Position numbers and translations under genes: made by a program. Below the pieces are notes generated by a model, which ran no database searches, had not been told where the DNA came from, and saw only the letters and a program-made list of their open reading frames with translations. This document shows positions 9,327-17,473 of a DNA stretch of 64,000 nt, piece after piece. The stretch is from Anoxybacillus amylolyticus (GTDB lineage: Bacteria > Bacillota > Bacilli > Bacillales > Anoxybacillaceae), in contig NZ_CP015438.1 in assembly GCF_001634285.1 (NCBI RefSeq), forward strand, positions 1,624,001-1,688,000. Reading direction: 5' to 3'. Position 1 is the first letter of the stretch, and every line of letters begins with the position of its first letter.

Positions 9327-9527
9327 ATGATGTTTGGAGGTTCTTTCATGATGGTTGGGATCATGTTATTTTGGGTTGTATTAATCGCCGTTGGTTTTTA
9401 TCTTTTATATCGTTTTATCCATGATCGTAAAGAAGAACTCTCTCCGCTGGAAATATTGAAAGTACGATTAGCCAAAGGAGAGATTTCTTTGGAAGAGTTT
9501 GAACAACTATTGAAAAAATGTGAATAG
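9327..9527 (+). CDS. Small membrane protein with SHOCT domain
   Basis: This is a 66-residue protein with one N-terminal membrane helix (about residues 8-30). The C-terminal SHOCT-type motif is LEILKVRLAKGEISLEEFEQ. SHOCT segments occur as short tails on many membrane proteins and probably mediate oligomerisation. A clear ribosome binding site (AAAGGAGGG) precedes the ATG pair. It sits between the CcdA-like gene and csoR, and small SHOCT proteins are common next to copper export genes in Bacillaceae. Confidence 0.8.
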   Translation: MMFGGSFMMVGIMLFWVVLIAVGFYLLYRFIHDRKEELSPLEILKVRLAKGEISLEEFEQLLKKCE

Positions 9528-9638
9528 ATGATGAAAAAATGGTTGATCATGATGGCGTCAACCATCTCTTTCATTGCTTTATATACCCATTACCGGTATA
9601 ATGTAATTGAAGAGGTGATACTTGATGAACCATTGTGA
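9528..9638 (+). CDS. Possible 36-residue membrane peptide
   Basis: An ATG-ATG directly after the SHOCT stop opens a frame of 36 codons that starts MMKKW and has one hydrophobic stretch, like a signal anchor. It ends in TGA at 9636-9638, overlapping the first codons of csoR. There is no good ribosome binding site of its own; it could be translated by coupling to the upstream stop. The frame also spans the putative csoR promoter, which argues against it. Too short to assign a family. Confidence 0.3.
   Translation: MMKKWLIMMASTISFIALYTHYRYNVIEEVILDEPL
9574..9602 (+). promoter_or_regulatory. csoR-copA-copZ promoter with CsoR-type operator
   Basis: A -35 TTGCTT and a -10 TATAAT (9597-9602) are spaced by 17 bases. 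The spacer and -10 hold the inverted repeat TATACC-N7-GGTATA (9582-9600). It resembles the ATACCC...GGGTAT operators bound by CsoR of B. subtilis, so apo-CsoR would block RNA polymerase and Cu(I) would release it. Confidence 0.65.
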
Positions 9639-9936
9639 AGATCAACATATGGATAAAAAAATGATTCCGCGCACGGAAGAAGAAATTGAAAAAATTGTGA
9701 ATCGCTTAAAACGCATTGAAGGCCAAGTGCGCGGTGTGCAAAAAATGGTGGAGGACAATCGTTATTGTATTGATATTTTAGTTCAAATTTCAGCGATCAC
9801 GGCAGCGTTAAATAAAGTAGGACTGAACTTGTTAGAACGTCATGTCAGCCATTGTGTGTCTAAAGCGATCCGCGAAGGAAGCGGAGAAGAATCCATTCGC
9901 GAATTAATGGATGTTATTAAACAGTTCTCAAAGTGA
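9625..9936 (+). CDS. csoR: Copper-sensing repressor CsoR
   Basis: CsoR is a four-helix repressor that leaves DNA when it binds Cu(I). The DUF156 fold is clear: [11 protein letters not shown] near the N-terminus, then the copper triad, with Cys in NRYCIDIL (about residue 49), His in ERHVSHC (about 74) and Cys in the same motif (about 78). Length is 103 residues from the ATG at 9625; a TTG three bases earlier is possible. AGAGGTGA lies upstream. It is the first gene of the csoR-copA-copZ operon, as in B. subtilis. Confidence 0.93.
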   Translation: MNHCEDQHMDKKMIPRTEEEIEKIVNRLKRIEGQVRGVQKMVEDNRYCIDILVQISAITAALNKVGLNLLERHVSHCVSKAIREGSGEESIRELMDVIKQFSK

Positions 9937-9950
9937 GAGGAGTGGGAAGC

Positions 9951-12350
9951 ATGATGAGTGAACAAAAGCATGTGACACTTAGAGTGACCGGCATGACATG
10001 TGCTGCTTGTTCTGCCCGCATTGAAAAAGTGTTGAATAAAATGGACGGTGTTGAAGCGACTGTCAATTTAGCGATGGAAAAAGCGACCGTTCAATACGAC
10101 CCGAATAAATATACCATTGCGGACATTGAAGCAAAAATTGAAAAGTTGGGGTATGGCGTTGCGACAGAAAAGGTGACGCTCGATATTGAAGGAATGACAT
10201 GTGCGGCATGTGCGACACGGATTGAAAAAGGGTTAAATCGGATGGAAGGTGTTACAAGCGCTGCTGTAAACTTGGCGACAAACAGTGCGGTTGTCGAATA
10301 CAAGGAAGGCGTTACATCTGTCGAAGATATTTTAGAGAAAATCAAAAAACTTGGGTACAAAGGGCAAATTCGAAACGAAGAACAAGACGATGCTGGCCGG
10401 AAAGAAGAGTTGCTTAAACAAAAACAACGGCAACTCGCTATTTCTATCATCTTATCGTTGCCGCTGCTTTATACGATGCTTGCCCATATGCCGTTTGATA
10501 TAGGCTTGCCGATGCCGCATCTCTTGATGAATCCGTGGTTCCAGCTTCTTTTAGCTACACCCGTTCAGTTTTACATCGGCGGTCCTTTCTATGTCGGGGC
10601 GTATCGGGCGTTACGAAATAAGAGCGCGAACATGGACGTCCTAGTGGCGCTTGGAACATCGGCCGCGTACGTTTACAGCTTGTATGAAGCTTTTCGGACG
10701 CTTGGGAATCCTGAATATATGCCAAGATTATATTTTGAAACGAGTGCCGTCTTGATTACGCTTGTGCTTGTCGGCAAATACTTTGAAGCTCTTGCGAAAG
10801 GGCGAACAACAGAAGCCATTTCTAAGCTGCTCGGCCTGCAGGCAAAAGAAGCGACTGTCATTCGTAATGGGGAAGAAATAAAAGTTCCGCTGGAGGAAGT
10901 GGTGATCGGTGATATGATCCTCGTCAAGCCAGGAGAAAAAATCCCTGTAGACGGTACTGTCATCGCCGGAGCATCTTCCGTAGACGAATCGATGATTACC
11001 GGTGAATCGATTCCGGTTGATAAGAAGGAAGGCGACTATGTGATCGGGGCAACCATGAATACAAATGGTGTACTGACCATTCGCGCAGAAAAGGTAGGGA
11101 AAGATACAGCACTTGCCAATATCATTAAAATCGTCGAAGAGGCGCAAGGTTCGAAAGCTCCGATTCAGCGGATGGCTGATGTCCTGGCCGGTATTTTCGT
11201 ACCGATTGTTGTAGGAATCGCGGTTGTTGCATTCATGATCTGGTACTTCTTTGTTGCGCCGGGTGATTTGGCAAAAGCGCTTGAGGTGGCTATCGCCGTT
11301 CTCGTCATTGCGTGTCCTTGTGCGCTCGGTCTTGCCACGCCGACATCGATTATGGTCGGTACAGGCAAAGGGGCAGAACAGGGAATTCTCTTTAAAGGAG
11401 GTGAGTACCTAGAGGGAACGCATAAAATCAATGCCGTATTACTCGATAAAACAGGAACAGTGACAAAAGGAAAACCAGAAGTGACAGATGTGTTACAATT
11501 CCAAGAAAACATGCTCGACTATGCCGTTTCGGCCGAGAGCGCTTCGGAACATCCGTTGGCTCATGCGATTGTCGAATACGGGAAGAAACAAGCGATTTCG
11601 ATGAAGCCATTGGAGCACTTCTCCGCCATTACCGGCCACGGAATTGAAGCTGTCATTGACGGAAAAAGCATCCTTATTGGGACGCGAAAATTGATGAAGG
11701 AACGCTCTGTAGCGATTTCTGTGCATGAAGATAAAATGGTAGAGCTTGAAAAACAAGGGAAAACAGTGATGCTCGTTGCCATCGATGGACAGCTTGCCGG
11801 CATCATCGCTGTCGCGGATACGGTAAAAGAAAGCTCCAAAGAAGCAATTCAAACATTAAAACAAATGGGTATCGAAGTGTACATGGTAACGGGAGACAAT
11901 AAACGGACAGCGGAAGCGATCGCTAAACAAGTCAGTATCGATCATGTCTATGCAGAGGTGCTTCCGGAAGACAAAGCGAACATCGTCGAGGAATTGCAAA
12001 AGCAAGGGAAACGAGTGGCGATGGTCGGTGATGGAATTAATGACGCTCCAGCTCTTGCGAAAGCGGATATTGGGATGGCGATTGGCACAGGAGCGGATGT
12101 CGCGATTGAAACGGCCGATGTTACCTTGGTCGGTGGGGATTTAGCCCATATTCCGAAAGCGATTGAGTTAAGCCGCAAAACGATGAAAAACATTCGGCAA
12201 AATCTGTTCTGGGCTTTGTTCTATAATACAGTTGGCATTCCTGTAGCCGCTCTCGGACTGTTGGAACCATGGATCGCTGGGGCAGCGATGGCATTTAGCT
12301 CTGTATCCGTTGTGACAAACGCGCTTCGTTTGAAACGCGTGAAAATATAA
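9951..12350 (+). CDS. copA: Copper-exporting P1B-type ATPase CopA
   Basis: CopA pumps Cu(I) out of the cytoplasm. Two N-terminal metal-binding domains carry GMTCAAC motifs (Cys near residues 17/20 and 83/86). Six to eight membrane helices follow, with TGES in the actuator domain (about 348), the CPC copper site (about 455), DKTGTVTKG with the phosphorylated Asp (about 497), an SEHP motif, and [14 protein letters not shown] (about 691). Length (about 799 residues) is normal. ATG at 9951 is preferred because AGAGGAG lies upstream; the GTG at 9933 lies within csoR. copZ follows 18 bases later. Confidence 0.96.
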   Translation: MMSEQKHVTLRVTGMTCAACSARIEKVLNKMDGVEATVNLAMEKATVQYDPNKYTIADIEAKIEKLGYGVATEKVTLDIEGMTCAACATRIEKGLNRMEGVTSAAVNLATNSAVVEYKEGVTSVEDILEKIKKLGYKGQIRNEEQDDAGRKEELLKQKQRQLAISIILSLPLLYTMLAHMPFDIGLPMPHLLMNPWFQLLLATPVQFYIGGPFYVGAYRALRNKSANMDVLVALGTSAAYVYSLYEAFRTLGNPEYMPRLYFETSAVLITLVLVGKYFEALAKGRTTEAISKLLGLQAKEATVIRNGEEIKVPLEEVVIGDMILVKPGEKIPVDGTVIAGASSVDESMITGESIPVDKKEGDYVIGATMNTNGVLTIRAEKVGKDTALANIIKIVEEAQGSKAPIQRMADVLAGIFVPIVVGIAVVAFMIWYFFVAPGDLAKALEVAIAVLVIACPCALGLATPTSIMVGTGKGAEQGILFKGGEYLEGTHKINAVLLDKTGTVTKGKPEVTDVLQFQENMLDYAVSAESASEHPLAHAIVEYGKKQAISMKPLEHFSAITGHGIEAVIDGKSILIGTRKLMKERSVAISVHEDKMVELEKQGKTVMLVAIDGQLAGIIAVADTVKESSKEAIQTLKQMGIEVYMVTGDNKRTAEAIAKQVSIDHVYAEVLPEDKANIVEELQKQGKRVAMVGDGINDAPALAKADIGMAIGTGADVAIETADVTLVGGDLAHIPKAIELSRKTMKNIRQNLFWALFYNTVGIPVAALGLLEPWIAGAAMAFSSVSVVTNALRLKRVKI

Positions 12351-12368
12351 ACATTTTAGGAGGAATGG

Positions 12369-12575
12369 ATGATGACGATTACATTACGTGTACAAGGAAT
12401 GACATGCGGACATTGCAAAGCGGCTGTGACGAATGCACTTCAGGAGTTAGATGGCGTCAGCCGTGTAGAGGTGCATTTGCAAGAAGGTACGGTTGATGTG
12501 GATTATGATGAAACAAAGGTAAGCGTAGAAAAATTGAAAGAAGCGATTGAAGAGCAAGGATATGATGTGAAGTAA
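12369..12575 (+). CDS. copZ: Copper chaperone CopZ
   Basis: This is a 68-residue HMA-fold chaperone that carries Cu(I) to CopA. The metal site is GMTCGHCKAAV (Cys near residues 13 and 16). A strong AGGAGG precedes the double ATG at 12369/12372. It is the last gene of the cop operon and is followed by a strong terminator shared with the convergent multicopper oxidase gene. Confidence 0.96.
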   Translation: MMTITLRVQGMTCGHCKAAVTNALQELDGVSRVEVHLQEGTVDVDYDETKVSVEKLKEAIEEQGYDVK

Positions 12576-12578
12576 CAT

Positions 12579-12627
12579 AAAGAGGCTGTCTCAAAAGGTT
12601 GTTGACCTTTTGAATTCAGCCTCTTTT
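12579..12627. terminator. Bidirectional terminator between copZ and the multicopper oxidase gene
   Basis: The outer stem AAAGAGGCTG/CAGCCTCTTT and an inner stem TCAAAAGG/CCTTTTGA form a long hairpin. It has Ts on the plus side and the matching As at the other end, so it can serve both convergent genes. Confidence 0.85.
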
Positions 12628-12645
12628 ACTTACTACGATAAATCG

Positions 12646-14199
12646 TTATTCCCCTTTATTCGTTGTGTCATTCGGATCTGGAGTATAGTCCGATTTGTAA
12701 TCGGCATATTTGATTTCTGTCACCATTCCCGCTGAGGCATGGTGCAAGTCATGGCAATGGAACATCCAATTTCCCGGATTATCCGCTTTAAATGCGACGA
12801 CATATTCTTCACTAGGGTTTACATTTAAGGAATCCTTCATCAATGGAGAGCCTGTGACTGGCTTACCGTTTTTGCTTAACACTTGGAAGAAATGTCCGTG
12901 TAAATGCATCGGATGGACATCCATCGGTGAATTGTTCACTATTTTTACTTTTACTAAATCTCCTGTCTTCACATTGATCGGCGCTGTGTTAGGATGCGTT
13001 TTCCCATTAATCGTGAAAATCATGCCATTTTTGCCCATGGCCGTTCCTAAATCCATTGTGTACTCTACATCATATTTTTGGTCTAACGTAAATGGACCTG
13101 TTTCATATTTTCCATATGTGGTCATATCCACAACAGGAAGGTTTTCTTTTGCATTTGCTTTGTCCGTATTGTTTGCTTGTCCTTCGTATTGAATTTTCAC
13201 TTTCATGCCATTGGTACCTTTCATATTGCCGTGACATTCTAGTAACCATTCACCCGGGTTATTGGCGATAAACTCAATGTCGTAGCGCTCACCCGGAGCG
13301 ATATTCAACAGTTCATCTTTGATTGGTTGCGGATCTTTTAACGGTTGCCCGTCTGTTGCGACAATTTTAAACTCATGTCCATGCAAATGAAGCTTGTGGG
13401 ACATGTACCCTGCATTGACAAGACGAAGCCGTACTTTTTCGCCTTTTTTCACTTTTAACGGTTTGATAGACGTTCCGCTTTTTCCGTTTATCGTGAAAAT
13501 ATCGTACATATTCATGTTATGTCCCATATTGCTCATATTCATATTGCTATGATCCATGCCGCTCATATTCATGTTCATATTGCTTTCTGCGTTCGGGTCG
13601 CTCATCCATTCATCTAACACAAGTGTATAATCTCGATCAACTTTTTCCTCATTTTTCGGTTCTACGATTAATGTACCGTATAATCCCTTGTCCACTTGCT
13701 CTGCGCTTTTTTGATGAGAATGATACCAATACGTTCCCGGTACAGTTGCCGTAAATTCATACGTAAACGTTTCACTCGGTTTAATGGCATCCATCGTGAC
13801 ACCCGGTACTCCATCTTGATTATTTGGAACAGGATAGCCGTGCCAGTGAATCGTAACCGGTTCTGGCAATTCATTTTTTAAAACAATTTTCACCTTATCC
13901 CCTTGCTTCACACGAATTTGCGCACCGGGTACAGATCCATTATACGTGTATACCGGGAGTTTGACTTGATCGTTGATTTGTAATAACGCTTCCTTCGCAG
14001 TAAGGTGAATCTCTTTCCCGGATAACACTTCTGTATCGGTTGCCAAAGGTAATTGCTGCTTACTGGATTCGTTAGAAGTATTTTCTTTTTTCATATTCAT
14101 GTTGGACATGTCGTGTCCTTGCATCGAAGAATTATTTGAGCAAGCTGCACCAATCGCAACAACTCCCGCCAAAACAGTTCCTAACAATAATTTCTTCAT
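12646..14199 (-). CDS. Multicopper oxidase lipoprotein (laccase/CueO/CopA-like)
   Basis: This is an exported oxidase of 517 residues that probably oxidises Cu(I) or organic substrates with reduction of O2 to water. The N-terminal signal peptide ends in a lipobox (IGAACSN, Cys near 20). Cupredoxin copper sites are HWHG (about 118), HSH (about 161), HPMHLHGH (about 427) and HCHDLHHASAGM (about 482), a complete type 1/2/3 set. A Met-rich stretch rich in MNMNM and NMSNMGH (about residues 208-232) resembles the copper-binding inserts of CueO-type enzymes. The ribosome binding site GGAGGG lies upstream. It is convergent with the cop operon, so it is part of copper defence; it may have laccase activity. 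Confidence 0.92.
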   Translation of the reverse strand: MKKLLLGTVLAGVVAIGAACSNNSSMQGHDMSNMNMKKENTSNESSKQQLPLATDTEVLSGKEIHLTAKEALLQINDQVKLPVYTYNGSVPGAQIRVKQGDKVKIVLKNELPEPVTIHWHGYPVPNNQDGVPGVTMDAIKPSETFTYEFTATVPGTYWYHSHQKSAEQVDKGLYGTLIVEPKNEEKVDRDYTLVLDEWMSDPNAESNMNMNMSGMDHSNMNMSNMGHNMNMYDIFTINGKSGTSIKPLKVKKGEKVRLRLVNAGYMSHKLHLHGHEFKIVATDGQPLKDPQPIKDELLNIAPGERYDIEFIANNPGEWLLECHGNMKGTNGMKVKIQYEGQANNTDKANAKENLPVVDMTTYGKYETGPFTLDQKYDVEYTMDLGTAMGKNGMIFTINGKTHPNTAPINVKTGDLVKVKIVNNSPMDVHPMHLHGHFFQVLSKNGKPVTGSPLMKDSLNVNPSEEYVVAFKADNPGNWMFHCHDLHHASAGMVTEIKYADYKSDYTPDPNDTTNKGE

Positions 14200-14220
14200 C
14201 GCTTTCCCTCCATAAACTTG

Positions 14221-14243
14221 TGATGTAAGTCATAGTAACATCA
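14221..14243 (-). promoter_or_regulatory. Inverted repeat upstream of the multicopper oxidase gene
   Basis: TGATGT-N11-ACATCA lies 22 bases upstream of the oxidase start codon. It could be an operator for a metal or redox regulator. It does not match the CsoR operator seen before csoR, and the regulator is not known. A weak -10-like TACTAT (minus strand) lies within it. Confidence 0.4.
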
Positions 14244-14377
14244 TCATAAAAAATAAATGTGCAAAATGTATGGAGAAAAGCTAGGAAACAACTCGTTTTT
14301 TAGACGTTTTCCCTCCGCTATCGCGTATGTTATGAAGAGATCTTGATGTATTTTTCCAGATATGTTTTACTAAATAC

Positions 14378-14460
14378 TATAATAAGGGTATAGTAGTGTG
14401 TTTGAATAGCTGTTTTTTTTGATTGGGAATGCGGTGTACGTGTTCCCGTGTGCTATTCAA
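14378..14460 (+). promoter_or_regulatory. Candidate promoter and structured leader upstream of the MFS gene
   Basis: A -10 TATAAT is at 14378-14383 with a weak -35 near 14354. Downstream, TTGAATAGC (14402-14410) pairs with GCTATTCAA (14452-14460), enclosing an inner GGGAA/TTCCC stem and an eight-T run in the 5' arm. No terminator-type T run follows. The leader continues for about 140 bases to the start at 14605, passing an AAAGGAGG at 14494-14501 that has no usable start codon at the right distance. The rest of 14244-14604 shows no gene. Confidence 0.45.
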
Positions 14461-14604
14461 CGAAAAAATGAAATCGATTCCATGAAGCGGAGAAAAGGAG
14501 GATGGAAGGTATCTATAACAGCGGATTCGTTCTTTTGTTACATAATATTATAGAGCAGACGAATGGTTTCAAGTCAACTTTTATTGCTAGGAAGGTATAG
14601 GGAA

Positions 14605-15804
14605 ATGACAAAAGAAGCTCGATTATATTTGTGGATGATGGCATTTTTTACGTTTGCATTCGGGATGTCTAATACGTTCATCAACGTATTTCTTTGGAAG
14701 TTGAACTCATCGTACATTTTTTTGGCCAAGTACAGTTTCATTTGGTCTTTTGTCATTTTAGTCAGTTTTCCGCTTTGTGCTTCTTATGCTCGCAAAAAAA
14801 CACCGATGGCGAGTTTGCGTTTGGGCGTTATCTTTTTTATTTTGACCTTTGGTTTCGTATTGTTTTATCAAGAACAAAGTCCGGCGCATATTTATGAGAT
14901 TGGGTGTTTGATGGGATTAGGCGCGAGTTTTTTTGCCATTGGAATGCATATGCAATCTTTGGACAGTACGGAAGACCAAGAGCGGGATCGATTTCTTTAT
15001 GTAGGAAATCTTTTAAATAGCGTGAGCGGAATGCTCGCTCCGATGTTGGCAGGATATTTCATTGAACGTTACGCAGGGATGAAAGGGTATTATCTAGTTT
15101 TTAGCATGACCCTTCTTTGGTTTTTAGTGGTTGTGCTAATGTCCTTTAGGTTGAAAGGAAAACAAGTATCGAAGCAATCCCAGTTGCTTGAAGTGTGGAA
15201 AAATCCATCTCGAGAATGGAAAGGGATGTATTGGGTGACTATGGGCTCCGGTGTAGTCGAAGGAACGTATTCAACATTTCTTGTGACGATGATGTCTTAT
15301 TCGATCTTAAAAAGCGAGTTTGCCCTTGGCGGATTTGCTACTTTTGCCTCTTTGATGGGGATGCTTACTTCATTTGTGTTGTCTAGATTTTCTAACCCTG
15401 AACGGCGATTGAACATTTATACTGCCGGAGCGTTGCTGCTTTGCGTATCATCGGTTGCACTCAGCTTGAAACAAGAATTTTCCATTCTCGTTGTTTATAC
15501 AATTCTCTCGACGATTGGGTTCAATCTCCTTACAACAACGTTTAATGCGTGGACGTATGCTTCGATCGAAAAAGATCCAGCCTATCAAGAACGACGCTTA
15601 GATTATATTGTTATTCGTGAAATTCCTTTAGGATTGGGGCGGATGATCGGAATTATCTTGTTCTTGGTGCTACATGCTTATACCGATCCGCAAAAAATTT
15701 TGGCTATCAGTTTCGCACTCTTTGGCTCTGTTTACCTCCTTTTAGTGGTGCCTTTGAGAAAAATATGGTCGAGAAGTGTCAGTGACAGAAATATAGCTGC
15801 ATAG
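14605..15804 (+). CDS. MFS-type permease of unknown substrate
   Basis: This is a 399-residue integral membrane protein with about twelve hydrophobic segments, typical of the major facilitator superfamily. Residues such as ERDRFLYVGNLLNSVSG and ERRLDYIVIREIPLGLGR in cytoplasmic loops suit a Bacillus-type MFS clade, but I cannot name a substrate. ATG at 14605 is preferred because AGGAAGG lies 8 bases before it; an in-frame ATG at 14563 has no such site. A terminator follows. It is transcribed alone. Confidence 0.75.
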   Translation: MTKEARLYLWMMAFFTFAFGMSNTFINVFLWKLNSSYIFLAKYSFIWSFVILVSFPLCASYARKKTPMASLRLGVIFFILTFGFVLFYQEQSPAHIYEIGCLMGLGASFFAIGMHMQSLDSTEDQERDRFLYVGNLLNSVSGMLAPMLAGYFIERYAGMKGYYLVFSMTLLWFLVVVLMSFRLKGKQVSKQSQLLEVWKNPSREWKGMYWVTMGSGVVEGTYSTFLVTMMSYSILKSEFALGGFATFASLMGMLTSFVLSRFSNPERRLNIYTAGALLLCVSSVALSLKQEFSILVVYTILSTIGFNLLTTTFNAWTYASIEKDPAYQERRLDYIVIREIPLGLGRMIGIILFLVLHAYTDPQKILAISFALFGSVYLLLVVPLRKIWSRSVSDRNIAA

Positions 15805-15883
15805 CAAGTACTGGACAACTAGCGAGGGTATCTTTTTTGCCGTAGTCAGTAACGCTTAGTTTGTCGGCTGCCCATGCCTTTTC

Positions 15884-15915
15884 CGAACGGGTTTCCGTCC
15901 CGTTCGTCTTTTTTT
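15884..15915 (+). terminator. Rho-independent terminator after the MFS gene
   Basis: The stem CGAACGGG/CCCGTTCG is followed by seven Ts. The 70 bases between it and the pyruvate kinase start show a small palindrome TTTGTTTAACAAA near 15927 but no clear promoter. Confidence 0.85.
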
Positions 15916-15991
15916 GTGCAGAAATTTTGTTTAACAAACGGGATATCGCGGCAAACTAAAGGAAAATTTTTCTGAAAGAGGAGATGAAAAG

Positions 15992-17068
15992 ATGGCAATC
16001 GATCTCATTTGCACCATTGGACCAGCGACGAATCGCCGGGACATGATTCAAGCGTTAATGGAGCATGGAATGACGGTTGTAAGACTCAATTTATCGCACG
16101 GGGAACAGTGTAACCATCAAAAGGTCATCGAAACGGTTCGCTCGTTAAATAAACAATTAGGAAAGAAAGTAAAAATATTAGGGGATTTGCAAGGACCGAA
16201 AATTCGGTTAGGCGACATACAAAGCGGCACCGTCGTATTACAAAAAGGACAACGGTTTACGTTGCGCACGACTGATTGCATTGGGACAGACAAAGAAGCA
16301 AGGGTAGACTATGAGCAAATGGTGAAAGACGTCACAGTCGGGGCAAAAATTTTGTTAAATGATGGAGCGGTGGAATTGGTCGTCAAAAGAATAGGAGAAC
16401 AAGAAATCGAAACAGAAGTGATCATCGGTGGGCCGATCGGGAGTCGAAAAAGTGTCAACTTGCCAGGGACTAAAATATCATTGCCAGCTTTGACGAAAAA
16501 AGATGAGCGCGATTTGGAATTTTTGTTGCGTGAAGAAGTAGATATGGTTGCGTGTTCATTCGTTCGAGAAGCGGTTCATTTGCATGAAGTCCACCAGTTC
16601 ATCGCTTCAATGAATAACACGAAAAAGCCGATGATCATCGCCAAGATAGAAACGTTAGAAGCGGTGAAAAACTTCCAAGCCATTCGCGAGGCAGCAGACG
16701 GAATTATGGTGGCGCGCGGCGATTTAGGAGTCGAACTGCCATTGGCGTGGGTTCCGCTTTTACAAAAGGCGATGATTTATGAATGCAATCGATTTCATAC
16801 GTATGTCATTACAGCTACACAAATGTTGCAGTCGATGGTTGAGCAAGAAAAGCCGACGCGCGCCGAAGTGACTGACATTTTTCAAGCGGTGCTCGACGGC
16901 ACGAACGCAGTAATGCTATCCGCAGAAAGCGCAACAGGAAAGCATCCGATTGAAAGCGTGACCGTATTACAAACGATTAGCTCATTTGCTGAAAAGCTGA
17001 AAAGCGAAGCGCCGTTTGACTTTAAAGATATGCTGAATTTAATAGAAGCGTACTTTTTTAAATCCTAA
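15992..17068 (+). CDS. Single-domain pyruvate kinase-like enzyme (lacks C-terminal allosteric domain)
   Basis: The protein is related to pyruvate kinase, which converts phosphoenolpyruvate and ADP to pyruvate and ATP. The catalytic core is intact: [21 protein letters not shown], the lid domain (about residues 70-170), IAKIET with the catalytic Lys, ARGDLGVE with the metal ligand, [10 protein letters not shown] and [11 protein letters not shown]. At 358 residues it stops after the last barrel helix, so the allosteric C domain (about 120 residues) and the PEP-utiliser-like tail of Bacillus enzymes are missing. The stop is followed at once by a terminator, so this is not an assembly cut. It is probably a paralogue of the main pyk. 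Confidence 0.88.
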   Translation: MAIDLICTIGPATNRRDMIQALMEHGMTVVRLNLSHGEQCNHQKVIETVRSLNKQLGKKVKILGDLQGPKIRLGDIQSGTVVLQKGQRFTLRTTDCIGTDKEARVDYEQMVKDVTVGAKILLNDGAVELVVKRIGEQEIETEVIIGGPIGSRKSVNLPGTKISLPALTKKDERDLEFLLREEVDMVACSFVREAVHLHEVHQFIASMNNTKKPMIIAKIETLEAVKNFQAIREAADGIMVARGDLGVELPLAWVPLLQKAMIYECNRFHTYVITATQMLQSMVEQEKPTRAEVTDIFQAVLDGTNAVMLSAESATGKHPIESVTVLQTISSFAEKLKSEAPFDFKDMLNLIEAYFFKS

Positions 17069-17092
17069 CCATGTTTTTATGGTAGGATTTTT
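17061..17092 (+). terminator. Rho-independent terminator after the pyruvate kinase gene
   Basis: AATCCTAACCAT/ATGGTAGGATT with a T run. The hairpin overlaps the stop codon of the gene. Confidence 0.88.
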
Positions 17093-17298
17093 TATTACGA
17101 TATTTACCTAAAAACCATTACTTCTCAACAATACATCCCTATTTTCAACCTTCAGAGCTTTATATCCTCTAGTTTGGATGATGAAAAGGTTGACATATTC
17201 AACGGTTAGCGTCATCGTCACCAAAATATATTTCACAATAATATTATCCTAAGCGCTAGCAGCGCGTTTTTTCGCGAAAAATGTCTAAAAGATAGAGG

Positions 17299-17327
17299 TT
17301 GACGTGGAAGAAAATGCCCGTTATGAT
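17299..17327 (+). promoter_or_regulatory. Promoter of the E2-E1 operon
   Basis: TTGACG and TATGAT (17322-17327) are spaced by exactly 17 bases. A transcript would have a leader of about 140 bases. Upstream (17093-17298) I see only small palindromes, GTTGACATATTCAAC near 17187 and GCGCTAGCAGCGC near 17264, and no gene. Confidence 0.65.
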
Positions 17328-17473
17328 AAATGTATCATTCAGAATATTCCGACTTTTTTATTTTACCGAAAAAACAACTGCTTCTACACCGTCCTCACAT
17401 CTAGAATGCATGCCCACATCTATGAACTTCCATGGCATTATGTTCGATTAAAAAAGAAAAGGAGACGATGTCG

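Noticed and set aside
14502-14600. Short frame (about 32 codons) after AAAGGAGG before the MFS gene
   Set aside because: The ATG directly abuts the GGAGG, which is too close for initiation, and the peptide has no recognisable features.
15805-15991. Riboswitch before the pyruvate kinase gene
   Set aside because: Only a terminator for the MFS gene and a small palindrome are seen; no known riboswitch core was recognised.
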